This document shows positions 16,660-24,410 of a stretch of DNA of 64,000 bases, piece after piece. Source of the stretch: Fertoeibacter niger (GTDB taxonomy: Bacteria; Pseudomonadota; Alphaproteobacteria; Rhodobacterales; Rhodobacteraceae). A program made the position numbers and the translations under genes. The stretch is from contig NZ_WHUT02000001.1 in NCBI RefSeq assembly GCF_009380135.2, positions 124,001 to 188,000 on the forward strand, given 5' to 3'. The notes under the pieces were generated by a model, which had not been told where the DNA came from, searched no databases, and saw nothing but the letters and a program-made list of their open reading frames with translations. The first letter of the stretch is position 1. Each line of letters begins with the position of its first letter.

Positions 16660-17646
16660 ATGCACGCCCATGACAGCATCCCCGAAATCGCGCTGGACTG
16701 GCACCGGACCGGCCGGGGCGCGGTGCTTGCCACGGTGGTGGAAACCTGGGGCTCCGCCCCGCGTGCGGCGGGCAGCCAGCTTGCCATATCCGGCGCGGGT
16801 GATCTGATGGGTTCCGTCTCGGGCGGCTGTGTCGAGGGCGCGGTGGTGGCCGAGGCGCTGGCCGCGCTGGCGGATGGCCAGCCGCGCCTGCTGACCTTCG
16901 GCGTCAGCGATGACCAGGCCTTTGCCGTGGGTCTGGCCTGCGGCGGCACCATCCGCGTGCTGGTGGACCCGGTTGTTGCAGATCCGGGGGGGCAGGGCCT
17001 GCCCGAATCCCTGCTGGCCGGTCTGGTCGCGGCCCGCGCCGCCCGCCAACCTGTCGCGCTCCAGGTGCAACCGGAACGCTGGGAACGCCGCCTCGGCGAT
17101 GCGCGTGATCCGGCGGTGGCCGCACGGCTGCGGTCCGACAGGTCGGGGTCAGAAGAGGACGGCTGGTTCACCGGCGTTCACAACCCGCCGCTCAGGATGA
17201 TCGTGGTGGGCGCGGTGCATATCGCACAGCCGCTGGTGCAGATGGCGCGGCTCACCGGCTACGACCCGGTGCTGATCGACCCGCGCGCGGCCTTCGGTTC
17301 AGCCGCGCGCTTTCCCGGCGAAACGATTCTGGAGGATTGGCCGGACGAGGCGATGACGGCGCTGGCCCCCGACACCCGCAGCGCGGTGGTCACGCTGACC
17401 CATGACCCGAAGCTGGACGATCCGGCGCTGCTGGCGGCGCTGGCCTCGCCCGCCTTCTATATCGGCTGCCTGGGGTCCAGCCGCACCCATGCCAAACGGC
17501 TGGACAGGCTGCGCGCGGCGGGCATCACCGAGCATCAGATCGCCCGCTTGCATGCCCCGGTGGGGCTGGATATCGGCGCGAAAACCCCCGCTGAAATTGC
17601 CGTCTCGGTGCTGGCGCAGATCACCCAGCGGCTGAGGCAGGGCTGA
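16660..17646 (+). CDS. XdhC/CoxI-family molybdenum hydroxylase maturation factor
   Basis: XdhC proteins bind the molybdenum cofactor and help insert it in sulfurated form into xanthine-dehydrogenase-family enzymes. The 328-residue product has the N-terminal XdhC motif VVETWGSAPRAAGSQLAIS and SGGCVEGAVV with its conserved cysteine, and a C-terminal Rossmann-like domain (IVVGAVHIAQPLVQMA, YDPVLIDPR) ending ISVLAQITQRLRQG-like. ATG 16660 gives the family N-terminus. It overlaps the next gene by TGATG, so the two are translationally coupled. With the upstream MoxR and VWA genes this forms a molybdoenzyme accessory set. Confidence 0.9.
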   Translation: MHAHDSIPEIALDWHRTGRGAVLATVVETWGSAPRAAGSQLAISGAGDLMGSVSGGCVEGAVVAEALAALADGQPRLLTFGVSDDQAFAVGLACGGTIRVLVDPVVADPGGQGLPESLLAGLVAARAARQPVALQVQPERWERRLGDARDPAVAARLRSDRSGSEEDGWFTGVHNPPLRMIVVGAVHIAQPLVQMARLTGYDPVLIDPRAAFGSAARFPGETILEDWPDEAMTALAPDTRSAVVTLTHDPKLDDPALLAALASPAFYIGCLGSSRTHAKRLDRLRAAGITEHQIARLHAPVGLDIGAKTPAEIAVSVLAQITQRLRQG

Positions 17647-18647
17647 TGCGCTTCGGCACCGTTCCCCTTGACGCCGCCCTTGGTGCAATCCTCGCGCATT
17701 CGGTTGGCTTGCCGCAGGGGAGGCTGCGGAAGGGCTGCTTTCTGGGGGTGGACGAGATCGCACAGTTGCGCGCTGCCGGTCTGGCGGCAGTCACCGTGGC
17801 GCAACTCGGGCCAACGGATGTGCATGAAGATGCGGCAGCGCTGGCTGTTGCGCAGGCGCTGGTGCCGGACCCTGTGGCTGCAGGGCTGCGGTTGCGTCCG
17901 GTGGGAACAGGGCGGGTGAACATCCACGCTGACGTGACCGGGCTGGCCGAGGTGCTTGCGGAGAGGGTGAATGCCTTGAACGCGGTCGATCCGATGATAA
18001 CGCTGGCCACTGTGCCGCGCTGGCAGCGGCTGGCACAGACCGAGATGGTGGCCACGGTGAAGGTGATCGCCTATGGCGTCGGTCATGCCGCGGTCGTGGC
18101 GGCTTGCGCGGCGGGTGAAGGGGCCTTGCGGATGCGCCCGGTGGCGATGTCCGAGACCGCCCTGATCCAGACCGTTACCCCGAACGACGACGGCGAGAAG
18201 GGCCACCGTGCGATTCAAAAGCGGCTGTCTGCACTGAATGTTGTCTTGCAGCCGAAACGGCTTGTCGCCCACAGTGAAGACGAGCTTGCCGCCGCCCTGA
18301 ATGCTGTGACGGGGGCCGACCTGATCCTGATCCTGACCGCCTCGGCCACCTCAGACGCGCAGGACGTGGCGCCACAGGCGCTGCGACGCGCCGGGGGCAG
18401 CGTCGAACGCTTCGGCATGCCGGTTGACCCCGGAAACCTGCTGTTTCTTGGCCAACTGGGTGGTGTTCCGGTCATCGGCCTGCCCGGTTGCGCGAAAAGC
18501 CCGGCGTTGAACGGTGCCGACTGGGTGATGGAACGGGTGATCTGCGGGGTGCCGGTGACGGGCGCGGATATTGCCGAAATGGGGGTTGGGGGGCTGTTGA
18601 AGGAAATTCCGGCGCGCGGCCGGTTGCGAAGCGCGACGCAGGAATGA
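17646..18647 (+). CDS. Molybdopterin-binding (MoeA/MoaB-domain) protein
   Basis: This 333-residue protein has an N-terminal part resembling MoeA-like proteins (LAHSVGLPQGRLRKGCFLGVDEIAQLRAAGLAAVTV) and a C-terminal molybdopterin-binding domain (ADLILILTASATSDAQDVAPQALRRAGGSVERFGMPVDPGNLLFLGQLGGVPVIGLPGCAKS, in pieces). It lacks full MoeA architecture. Genes of this type are commonly fused or linked to XdhC and may deliver or modify molybdenum cofactor, possibly by cytidylylation when a MobA domain is present; none is seen here. It starts within the XdhC stop codon (TGATG). Its own stop lies inside a perfect 17-bp hairpin. Confidence 0.8.
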   Translation: MRFGTVPLDAALGAILAHSVGLPQGRLRKGCFLGVDEIAQLRAAGLAAVTVAQLGPTDVHEDAAALAVAQALVPDPVAAGLRLRPVGTGRVNIHADVTGLAEVLAERVNALNAVDPMITLATVPRWQRLAQTEMVATVKVIAYGVGHAAVVAACAAGEGALRMRPVAMSETALIQTVTPNDDGEKGHRAIQKRLSALNVVLQPKRLVAHSEDELAAALNAVTGADLILILTASATSDAQDVAPQALRRAGGSVERFGMPVDPGNLLFLGQLGGVPVIGLPGCAKSPALNGADWVMERVICGVPVTGADIAEMGVGGLLKEIPARGRLRSATQE

Positions 18648-18679
18648 ACACGGGGGCCGTCTGGCCCCCGTGTTCATTC
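18642..18679. terminator. Perfect 17-bp hairpin between convergent genes
   Basis: GAATGAACACGGGGGCC (18642-18658) and GGCCCCCGTGTTCATTC (18663-18679) form an uninterrupted 17-bp stem with a GTCT loop. The TGA stop of the molybdopterin-binding gene is inside the left arm. The convergent infC gene ends at 18694. No T tract follows on either strand, so classical intrinsic termination is uncertain; protection of mRNA 3' ends is an alternative. Confidence 0.7.
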
Positions 18680-18693
18680 GGCTGACAGGGCAA

Positions 18694-19239
18694 TCACTTC
18701 GGCCCGATCATCATCACCATCTGGCGCCCCTCAAGGCGCGGCATCGACTCGATCTTGCCGGCCTCGGCCGCGCCCACATCGGCGGCCACACGGTTCAGCA
18801 ATTCCAGCCCCAGTTCCTGGTGCGCCATCTCGCGGCCACGAAAGCGCAAGGTGACTTTCACCTTGTCGCCCTCTTCCAGAAACTTCAGCACCGACCGCAT
18901 CTTCACGTCATAATCATGCGTGTCGGTGCCCGGACGGAACTTGATTTCCTTGATCTCGATGATGTGCTGCTTCTTGCGGGCCTCGGCCTCGCGCTTCTGC
19001 TGCTCATACTTGAATTTGCCGAAGTCCATGATCTTGCAGACCGGCGGCTCCGCGTTGGGCGAAATCTCGACCAGATCGAGGCCCGCTTCTTCGGCCATCT
19101 GCATGGCGCGGGCGGGGGTCACGATGCCGACATTCTCGCCATCCGCGCCGATCAGGCGGATTTCGGGATTGCGGATGCGGTCGTTGATCCGGGGGCCCGT
19201 GTCGCGTTGCGGCGGGGCGTTGTGGGGTCTGCGGGCTAT
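18694..19239 (-). CDS. infC: Translation initiation factor IF-3
   Basis: IF-3 binds the 30S subunit, keeps it apart from 50S and proofreads start codons. The 181-residue product has the N-domain ([24 protein letters not shown]), linker ([17 protein letters not shown]) and C-domain ([33 protein letters not shown]). The start is set at the rare codon ATA (19239-19237): AAGGA lies 8 bases upstream at 19252-19248 and the protein then begins [11 protein letters not shown], the usual N-terminus in this group. The upstream ATG at 19260 has no ribosome binding site and would add MTRRIVT. Rare infC start codons are known to allow IF-3 autoregulation in E. coli (AUU). Confidence 0.93.
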   Translation of the reverse strand: MARRPHNAPPQRDTGPRINDRIRNPEIRLIGADGENVGIVTPARAMQMAEEAGLDLVEISPNAEPPVCKIMDFGKFKYEQQKREAEARKKQHIIEIKEIKFRPGTDTHDYDVKMRSVLKFLEEGDKVKVTLRFRGREMAHQELGLELLNRVAADVGAAEAGKIESMPRLEGRQMVMMIGPK

Positions 19240-19252
19240 GGTGACAATCCTT
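19237..19252 (-). promoter_or_regulatory. infC ribosome binding site with probable AUA start codon
   Basis: AAGGA at 19252-19248 is followed by an 8-base spacer and ATA at 19239-19237. No ATG, GTG or TTG lies at a proper distance. This resembles enterobacterial infC, where IF-3 discriminates against its own rare start codon and so represses itself. Confidence 0.65.
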
Positions 19253-19449
19253 CGTGTCATTGCGTGTGGCCGATAAAATAGACTGCAAGCCGGGCCGGTT
19301 CAACCGGAATCGGCCCGCGATCTGTGGCCGTGGCCGCCGCGCCGCGCCTTGATTCCCGGCAGGCCAGCCCCCAGATGCTTTTCATCCGCGCGGATTTCTG
19401 TCAGAGCGCGCACAACCGCCGCTTGCCTGCGGTTTATGGAGTGTGAAAC

Positions 19450-20082
19450 ATGAACAAGTCTGTGATCATCGGGGCCGTTCTGGTGCTGGCTGCCGGGGCT
19501 GGCTATTACCAGTTCAGCTATGTGCCGGCGCAGCAGGCCATCGCCCAGGCCGAGGCTGACGCGCAGGCCGCCGAAGAGGCCGCCGCCGCCGCCGCCGCCG
19601 AGGCCGAAGCCGCCGCTGCCGCCGCTGCGCAAGAGGCCGAAGCGGCCGCCGCCGCCGCCGCTGCCGAGGCTGAACAAACCGCCGCCGAAGCCGCCGCTGC
19701 GGCCGCAGCCGCCGCCGACAGCGCGACCGAGGCCGCGTCTGACGCCGCCGCCGCCGCATCCGATGCGGTCGAGGGCGCGGTCGATGCCGCCACCGAAGCC
19801 GCGACCGACGCTGCCGATGCCGCCACGACTGCGGCCACCGAGGCTGCCAATGCCGCAACCGAAGCGGCCACCGATGCCGCCGATGCCGCTGCCGACCTGC
19901 TGCCTGCCGATCTGCTGACGGTGGAAAACTTCGATCTGGCGCGGGTGAATGCGCTGATCGACGAATCCACCCTGGCCGCCGATGTGAAAACCACGCTGAA
20001 ATCGACGGTCGAGGCCGCTGCGGCCACGCCCGCGCTGCTGGCCCCGGCGCTGGCATCGGTCAGAACCGCGCTGGGTCTCTGA
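19450..20082 (+). CDS. Membrane-anchored alanine-rich helical protein, function unknown
   Basis: The 210-residue product has one N-terminal hydrophobic helix (SVIIGAVLVLAAGAGYYQF, residues 4-22), probably an uncleaved anchor. About 120 residues follow, made almost only of Ala, Glu, Asp and Thr (blocks of AEAEAAAAAAA, then DAADAATTAATEAAN), predicting a long acidic helix or coiled coil. A small C-terminal domain (LLPADLLTVENFDLARVNALIDES to VRTALGL) looks folded and is probably the functional part. GTGTG and a spacer precede ATG; no strong binding site is seen. A clear terminator follows. No family is recognised beyond composition. Confidence 0.75.
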   Translation: MNKSVIIGAVLVLAAGAGYYQFSYVPAQQAIAQAEADAQAAEEAAAAAAAEAEAAAAAAAQEAEAAAAAAAAEAEQTAAEAAAAAAAAADSATEAASDAAAAASDAVEGAVDAATEAATDAADAATTAATEAANAATEAATDAADAAADLLPADLLTVENFDLARVNALIDESTLAADVKTTLKSTVEAAAATPALLAPALASVRTALGL

Positions 20083-20097
20083 TCCACGCCACAGAAA

Positions 20098-20129
20098 AAC
20101 GCCGCGCAGGATATGCGCGGCGTTTTTTT
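20098..20129 (+). terminator. Rho-independent terminator after the Ala-rich protein gene
   Basis: AACGCCGCGC (20098-20107) pairs perfectly with GCGCGGCGTT (20115-20124) around a 7-base loop, followed by a run of seven T. It begins 16 bases after the stop codon. It may also serve the convergent fpr gene, whose stop is at 20165. Confidence 0.9.
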
Positions 20130-20164
20130 ATGCGTTGCCCTTCAGTGGCTTGCGCGACAGCCCA

Positions 20165-20980
20165 TCAGATCCCGTCGCCGACAAAGGCCTTTTCCACCAC
20201 ATATTCCAACGGTTCGGAATTCGCACCCTCGCGCAGGCCAAAGCCTTCCAGCACCGCCTTCACATCATGGTTGAAGGCCAGCGAACCGCAGACCATCGCG
20301 CGGTCATGCGCGGGGTCCATCGGTTCCAGCCCCAGATCGGCGAACACCTTGCCCGATGTCAGGTTGTCGGTGATGCGGCCCATCAGGGGCGTCTGTTCGC
20401 GCGTCGTGGTGGGGTAATACAACAGCTTGTCCGCCACCATCTCGCCGATCAGCTCGTCATCCTTCAGGCCTTCCACCAGCTGCCGGCCATAGTCCAGCTC
20501 GGCCGCCTCGCGGCAGGTGTGCATCATGATGACCTGATCGTATTTCTCATAGGTCTCGGGGTCGCGCATCAGGCTGGCGAAGGGTGCCAGCCCCGTGCCC
20601 GTGGCCAGAAACCACAGCCGCTTGCCCGGCAACAGCGCGTCATGCACCAATGTGCCCACGGGTTTCGGCCGCAGGATGATCTGGTCGCCCGGCACGATAT
20701 GTTGCAGGCGGCTGGTCAGCGGCCCATCGGGCACCTTGATGGAATAGAACTCCAGCTCGTCATCCCAGTTGGGCGAGGCGATGGAATAGGCGCGCAGCAG
20801 GGGTTTGCCGTTGTCACCCAAAAGCCCGATCATCACGAATTCGCCGGAACGGAAACGCAGGCTGGCAGGCCGCGTCACGCGGAAGGAAAACAGCCGGTCC
20901 GTCCAGTGTTTTACAGCAGTGACGGTCTGGGCATCGGGCAGGGTTTTCACGGGGGCAACAACGGCGGTCTGATCGGTCAT
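20165..20980 (-). CDS. fpr: Ferredoxin/flavodoxin-NADP(+) reductase
   Basis: This FAD enzyme moves electrons between NADPH and ferredoxin or flavodoxin. The 271-residue protein has the FAD-binding motif RAYSIAS (residues 64-70 region), NADP-binding ATGTGLAPFASLMRD, the CGSLAFNHDV segment, and a C-terminal extension (LEYVVEKAFVGDGI) typical of the bacterial subclass found in Rhodobacter capsulatus. It lies downstream of cysI-cysH-DUF934 on the same strand with a 109-base gap. It may supply electrons to the ferredoxin-dependent sulfite reductase, but the gap contains its own possible promoter. Confidence 0.94.
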   Translation of the reverse strand: MTDQTAVVAPVKTLPDAQTVTAVKHWTDRLFSFRVTRPASLRFRSGEFVMIGLLGDNGKPLLRAYSIASPNWDDELEFYSIKVPDGPLTSRLQHIVPGDQIILRPKPVGTLVHDALLPGKRLWFLATGTGLAPFASLMRDPETYEKYDQVIMMHTCREAAELDYGRQLVEGLKDDELIGEMVADKLLYYPTTTREQTPLMGRITDNLTSGKVFADLGLEPMDPAHDRAMVCGSLAFNHDVKAVLEGFGLREGANSEPLEYVVEKAFVGDGI

Positions 20981-21024
20981 CGGTCCATCATCCAGAACCC
21001 GGGCAGCGGCCCGGGTATTTCATT

Positions 21025-21056
21025 TGTATACATACATATTTGCGCCCGATTCTCAA
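21025..21056 (-). promoter_or_regulatory. Candidate promoter/operator upstream of fpr
   Basis: In the 109-base gap before fpr, the minus strand reads TTGAGA (21056-21051), a possible -35 box, then an AT-rich block with TATGTATGTATACA that could hold a -10 box. TGTATACA at 21025-21032 is a perfect palindrome. The spacing is not ideal. Fpr in other bacteria is oxidative-stress regulated, but no regulator site is assigned here. Confidence 0.3.
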
Positions 21057-21089
21057 GGCGCTTGCCGGGTGGGGCCGCCAGGCCCGCGA

Positions 21090-21497
21090 TCAGGCGCGCA
21101 GCCGCGCCTGATAATTATGCGCCTGCCAGTCGGCGCGAAAGGCCCATTGTGCCGCAGGCTGGCGGGCGACAAGATCATCGCCGATCTCCACCTCGTCAAA
21201 GCCGCTGCGCCGGGCCATGGCATATTGATCGGCCAGCACATGCCCGAAGGCGCGCAACCGCCCGGTATAGCCCATCCGGCGCAGGTGTGCAGCCAGGGTG
21301 AAGCCCCGCCCGTCATTGAAGGCCGGAAATGCGATGCGGATCAGTTGCAGGTTGGCCAACTGGTTGCCAAGCGCGGCCGGATCGGCGGTATTGGCCAGAT
21401 CGACCGCGCCCTGATGCGCGGCCAGATCCTCCAGCGGCACAAAACCTGCCGCCCAGTCATCGGCCGCAAAGCCGGTATCGGTGACGATCACGCTCAT
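21090..21497 (-). CDS. DUF934 family protein, sulfite-reductase associated
   Basis: This 135-residue protein belongs to DUF934 (FVPLEDLAAHQ, IRIAFPAFNDGRGFTLAAHLRRMGYTGRLRAFGHVLADQYAMARRSGFDEVEI in pieces), a family almost always encoded beside assimilatory sulfite reductase. The conserved FNDGRGF and LRAFGHVLADQ motifs are present. No enzymatic activity is established for the family; a role as accessory or electron-donor partner of CysI is inferred from linkage. Its start overlaps the cysH stop (ATGA at 21494-21497), so it is translationally coupled. Confidence 0.88.
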   Translation of the reverse strand: MSVIVTDTGFAADDWAAGFVPLEDLAAHQGAVDLANTADPAALGNQLANLQLIRIAFPAFNDGRGFTLAAHLRRMGYTGRLRAFGHVLADQYAMARRSGFDEVEIGDDLVARQPAAQWAFRADWQAHNYQARLRA

Positions 21498-22258
21498 GCC
21501 GCGTTCTCCGTATTGGGGGCATCAAGGGGCACGCGCACCATCTTGCCGTTGATGAAATGTATGCCGCATTCGGTTTTGTTGCTGCCACGCCAACGGCCTG
21601 CGCGCGGATCTTCACCCGGTTTCACCGGGCTGGTGCAGGGCGCGCAGCCGATCGATGGATAGCCCTTGGCCACCAGCGGATGCCGGGGCAGGCGGTTGTT
21701 GACCATATATTCCTCAAGATCATCCCGGCCCCAATGCGCCAAGGGGTTCACCTTGATGCGCAGATCGCCCTCGGCCTCGAAAAACTCCACCGCCGCGCGG
21801 GTTGACCCCTGATAGCGTTTGCGCCCGGTGATCCAGCTATCATAATCGCGCAGCGCGCGTTCCAAGGGTTCGGTCTTGCGCAGCGCGCAGCAGGCATCGG
21901 TGGAAAACTGGTGCAGCGTGCCGTCGGGGTCGTCGAAATCCACCCGGGCCTGATCGGCGCGGATGGTCTGGATATTGGTCAGTTCCAGCTTTTCCGCCAG
22001 TTCCTGCTGGTAGGCCAGCGTTTCGGGGAACAGCATCTGCGTGTCGATGAACAGCACCGGGGTGTTGGCATCCAGCACCGACAAAAGATGCAGAAGCACC
22101 ACCGATTCCGCCCCAAAACTGGAGACAAGCGCGATGCGACCGACCTGGGGGTCGGTCAGCGCGCGTTCCAAGACGGCGGTGGCCCCGTGGTGGCGGTAGC
22201 GCGCGTTCAGATCGGCCACGCGTTCCGCCACCGGGGCAAGGGATGTGTCACGCGGCAT
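21494..22258 (-). CDS. cysH: Adenylyl-sulfate (APS) reductase, CysH family
   Basis: The enzyme reduces activated sulfate to sulfite using thioredoxin. The 254-residue product has SSFGAESVVLLHL (substrate loop), the catalytic cysteine in KTECGIHF (C231), and the two cysteine pairs CCALRKTEPL (C123, C124) and SIGCAPC (C205, C208). These pairs bind a [4Fe-4S] cluster in APS-type enzymes and are absent from PAPS-only enzymes such as that of E. coli, so APS is the likely substrate. ATG 22258 is preferred over 22312, since the intervening residues are basic and unlike the family. It overlaps the cysI end by 11 bases. Confidence 0.93.
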   Translation of the reverse strand: MPRDTSLAPVAERVADLNARYRHHGATAVLERALTDPQVGRIALVSSFGAESVVLLHLLSVLDANTPVLFIDTQMLFPETLAYQQELAEKLELTNIQTIRADQARVDFDDPDGTLHQFSTDACCALRKTEPLERALRDYDSWITGRKRYQGSTRAAVEFFEAEGDLRIKVNPLAHWGRDDLEEYMVNNRLPRHPLVAKGYPSIGCAPCTSPVKPGEDPRAGRWRGSNKTECGIHFINGKMVRVPLDAPNTENAA

Positions 22259-23918
22259 TCTGCGCGGCCTCGGCGGGGTAAAGCGCCGCCTTGAACGGGG
22301 CAAGGCCGACACGGCGGTAGGTTTGCAGGAAGGTTTCCGCAGGTTCGGTGCGCTGTTCCAGATAGGCGTGGATCAGGCGTTCGATGGCGGGCACAATTTC
22401 AGTATAGGCGAAACCCGGGCCGGCCCGTTCGCCGACCACAGCGGTTTCGGTGCCGTCGCCGCCCAGCGTGATCTGGTAGTTTTCCACACCCGCACGGTCC
22501 AGCCCCAGAATGCCGATATGGCCGACATGGTGATGCCCGCAGGCGTTGATGCAGCCCGAGATCTTGATCTTCAGCGGGCCAACCTCATGCTCCAGCTTCA
22601 ACTCGTCGAACCGCAGCGCGATGTCCTGCGCCACGGGGATCGAACGGGCCGTGGCCAAAGCGCAGTAATCCATGCCGGGGCAGGCGATGATATCGCTGAT
22701 CAGGCCCACATTGGCCGTAGCCAGCCCCACCTGCGCCAAGGCGGCATGCAGGGCGGGAAGGTCGGACTTGTGGACATGCGGCAGGATCACGTTCTGCTCA
22801 TGACTGATGCGCAGTTCCGAATGGCCATAGCGTTCGGCCAGATCGGCCATCGCGCGCATCTGCGCCGATGTGGCATCTCCGGGGGTTTCGCCATGCGCTT
22901 TCAGGCTGATGGTGACGATGGCGTATTCGTCGTTGCGGTGCCGGGCCAGATTGGTATCGGCCCAGGCGCGGAAGACCGGATCAGCGCTGTAGAAGGCATC
23001 ATAGGCATCGGTTGGGGCAGTGCGGAACACCGGGGGGGCAAAGGCCGCCTCGATCTGCGCCAGCAGTTCCTGATCGTAGCCGCCAAAGCCGGGGCGGATT
23101 TCGGCAAAGCGTTCTTCGATCAGCCGGGTGATCTCGTCCACCCCCGTTTCATGCACGGTGATCTTGATGCGCGCCTTGTATTTGTTGTCGCGCCGACCCA
23201 GCATGTTGTAAACGCTCAGCACGGCCTCGACATAGGGCAGCAGGTCAGCCTTGGGCAGGAAGCCCCGCACGGTGTGGCCGATCATCGGGGTGCGGCCAAG
23301 GCCACCGCCCACGATCACCTCGAACCCCGGCTCGCCCGCCGCATTGCGCACCATGCGCAGGCCGATGTCATGCGCGCGGGTCACGGCACGGTCATTCGGG
23401 CTGCCGGTGATGGCGATCTTGAACTTGCGCGGCAGGAACTGGAATTCGGGGTGGTCGGTGGACCATTGGCGCAAAAGCTCGGCCACCGGGCGCGGATCCT
23501 CGATCTCGTCCGCCGCAGCACCGGCGAAATGGTCGGCGGTCACGTTGCGCACGCAGTTGCCGCTGGTCTGGATGGCGTGCATTTCCACATCGGCCAGGGC
23601 CGACAGGATCGCGGGCACATCTTTCAGCACTGGCCAGTTATACTGGATGTTCTGCCGCGTTGTGAAATGGCCATAGCCCTTGTCCCATGTGTCGGCTATA
23701 TGGGCCAGTTGCCGCATCTGGCGCGGGTTCAGCGTGCCATAAGGGATGGCCACGCGCAGCATGTAGGCATGCAGTTGCAGGTAAAGCCCGTTCATCAGCC
23801 GCAGCGGGCGGAATTCATCCTCGGTCAGCGAGCCGTCGATGCGACGCTCCACCTGGCCCGAGAATTGCGCCACGCGGGCGCGCACGAAGGCTTCGTCGAA
23901 GTCGGAGTAGGTATACAT
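22248..23918 (-). CDS. cysI: Nitrite/sulfite reductase hemoprotein, assimilatory sulfite reductase
   Basis: The enzyme reduces sulfite to sulfide with six electrons at a siroheme coupled to a [4Fe-4S] cluster. The 556-residue protein has two ferredoxin-like half domains (GHFTTRQNIQYNWPVLKDVP; RYGHSELRISHEQNVILPHV) and the cluster/siroheme cysteines in ACPGMDYC and SGCINACGHHHV. The QTSGNCVRNVTADHFAG motif is typical of the ferredoxin-type family. The operon context (cysH, DUF934, DUF2849) favours sulfite over nitrite. It is preceded by a small DUF2849 gene 29 bases away and overlaps cysH by 11 bases. Confidence 0.94.
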   Translation of the reverse strand: MYTYSDFDEAFVRARVAQFSGQVERRIDGSLTEDEFRPLRLMNGLYLQLHAYMLRVAIPYGTLNPRQMRQLAHIADTWDKGYGHFTTRQNIQYNWPVLKDVPAILSALADVEMHAIQTSGNCVRNVTADHFAGAAADEIEDPRPVAELLRQWSTDHPEFQFLPRKFKIAITGSPNDRAVTRAHDIGLRMVRNAAGEPGFEVIVGGGLGRTPMIGHTVRGFLPKADLLPYVEAVLSVYNMLGRRDNKYKARIKITVHETGVDEITRLIEERFAEIRPGFGGYDQELLAQIEAAFAPPVFRTAPTDAYDAFYSADPVFRAWADTNLARHRNDEYAIVTISLKAHGETPGDATSAQMRAMADLAERYGHSELRISHEQNVILPHVHKSDLPALHAALAQVGLATANVGLISDIIACPGMDYCALATARSIPVAQDIALRFDELKLEHEVGPLKIKISGCINACGHHHVGHIGILGLDRAGVENYQITLGGDGTETAVVGERAGPGFAYTEIVPAIERLIHAYLEQRTEPAETFLQTYRRVGLAPFKAALYPAEAAQNAA

Positions 23919-23947
23919 GTGCCTGCCTGTGCTGCCTGATGCCGCGC

Positions 23948-24253
23948 TTACTGCGCTGCCGTTTCCTGCTTGCCGTGGAAATAGTTGGACGGGCCGCGCG
24001 TGCGGAACGCCTCGCGGAAATGCACCGGCTCCGGCCCGTTGGGGCCTGCCTTGGCATCGGCCAGATAGGCCCCGACGACCTTGCTTTTCTGCGCCGCCGC
24101 GTGCAGCAGGCGCATCTGGGCATGCGCCTCGTCCTCGATCAGTTCAGCCTCGTGATGCTGGCGCGACCAGCGGTCATCGGCGGTCAGATAGATCACGTCG
24201 CCCTCCAGCAGCGCATTTGCGGTGACGACTTTGGGGATATAGGGGCGGCTCAT
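23948..24253 (-). CDS. DUF2849 family protein, first gene of the sulfite-reduction operon
   Basis: This 101-residue protein (MSRPYIPKVVTANALLEGDVIYLTADD start, read in two parts) belongs to DUF2849, a small family found immediately before cysI in many alphaproteobacteria, sometimes after cysG. The motifs DVIYLTADDRW and VVGAYLADA are visible. No enzyme activity is known. ATG 24253 is chosen because the longer frame upstream runs through the promoter region. No siroheme synthase gene is linked here. Confidence 0.85.
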   Translation of the reverse strand: MSRPYIPKVVTANALLEGDVIYLTADDRWSRQHHEAELIEDEAHAQMRLLHAAAQKSKVVGAYLADAKAGPNGPEPVHFREAFRTRGPSNYFHGKQETAAQ

Positions 24254-24305
24254 GCGGGCCTCATTCGGGCGAAGGGTGACAACGGGTGTTTCTGCCCTGC
24301 AATAT

Positions 24306-24360
24306 AGGATATTTTCCTGTTGCAGCGCCATGGGACTGCGCAGATAAGGAAGATTGTTCC
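24306..24360. promoter_or_regulatory. Inverted-repeat operators in the cys/Lrp divergent promoter region
   Basis: Two short inverted repeats lie in the 157 bases between the divergent DUF2849-cys operon and the Lrp-type gene. AGGATATTTTCCT (24306-24318) has AGGA/TCCT arms, and GGAAGATTGTTCC (24348-24360) has GGAA/TTCC arms; they are about three and a half helical turns apart. They are AT-rich compared with their surroundings. Binding by the adjacent Lrp/AsnC protein is a reasonable guess. Confidence 0.4.
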
Positions 24361-24410
24361 GTTTCAACGCCGCAATGGAACGGTTTTCCGGCAAAGGGGA
24401 GTTTCAGCGA

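Noticed and set aside
19560-19900. GCC repeats as a microsatellite or regulatory tract
   Set aside because: They lie in frame in an alanine-rich protein with varied synonymous codons, so protein-level repetition is the simpler explanation.
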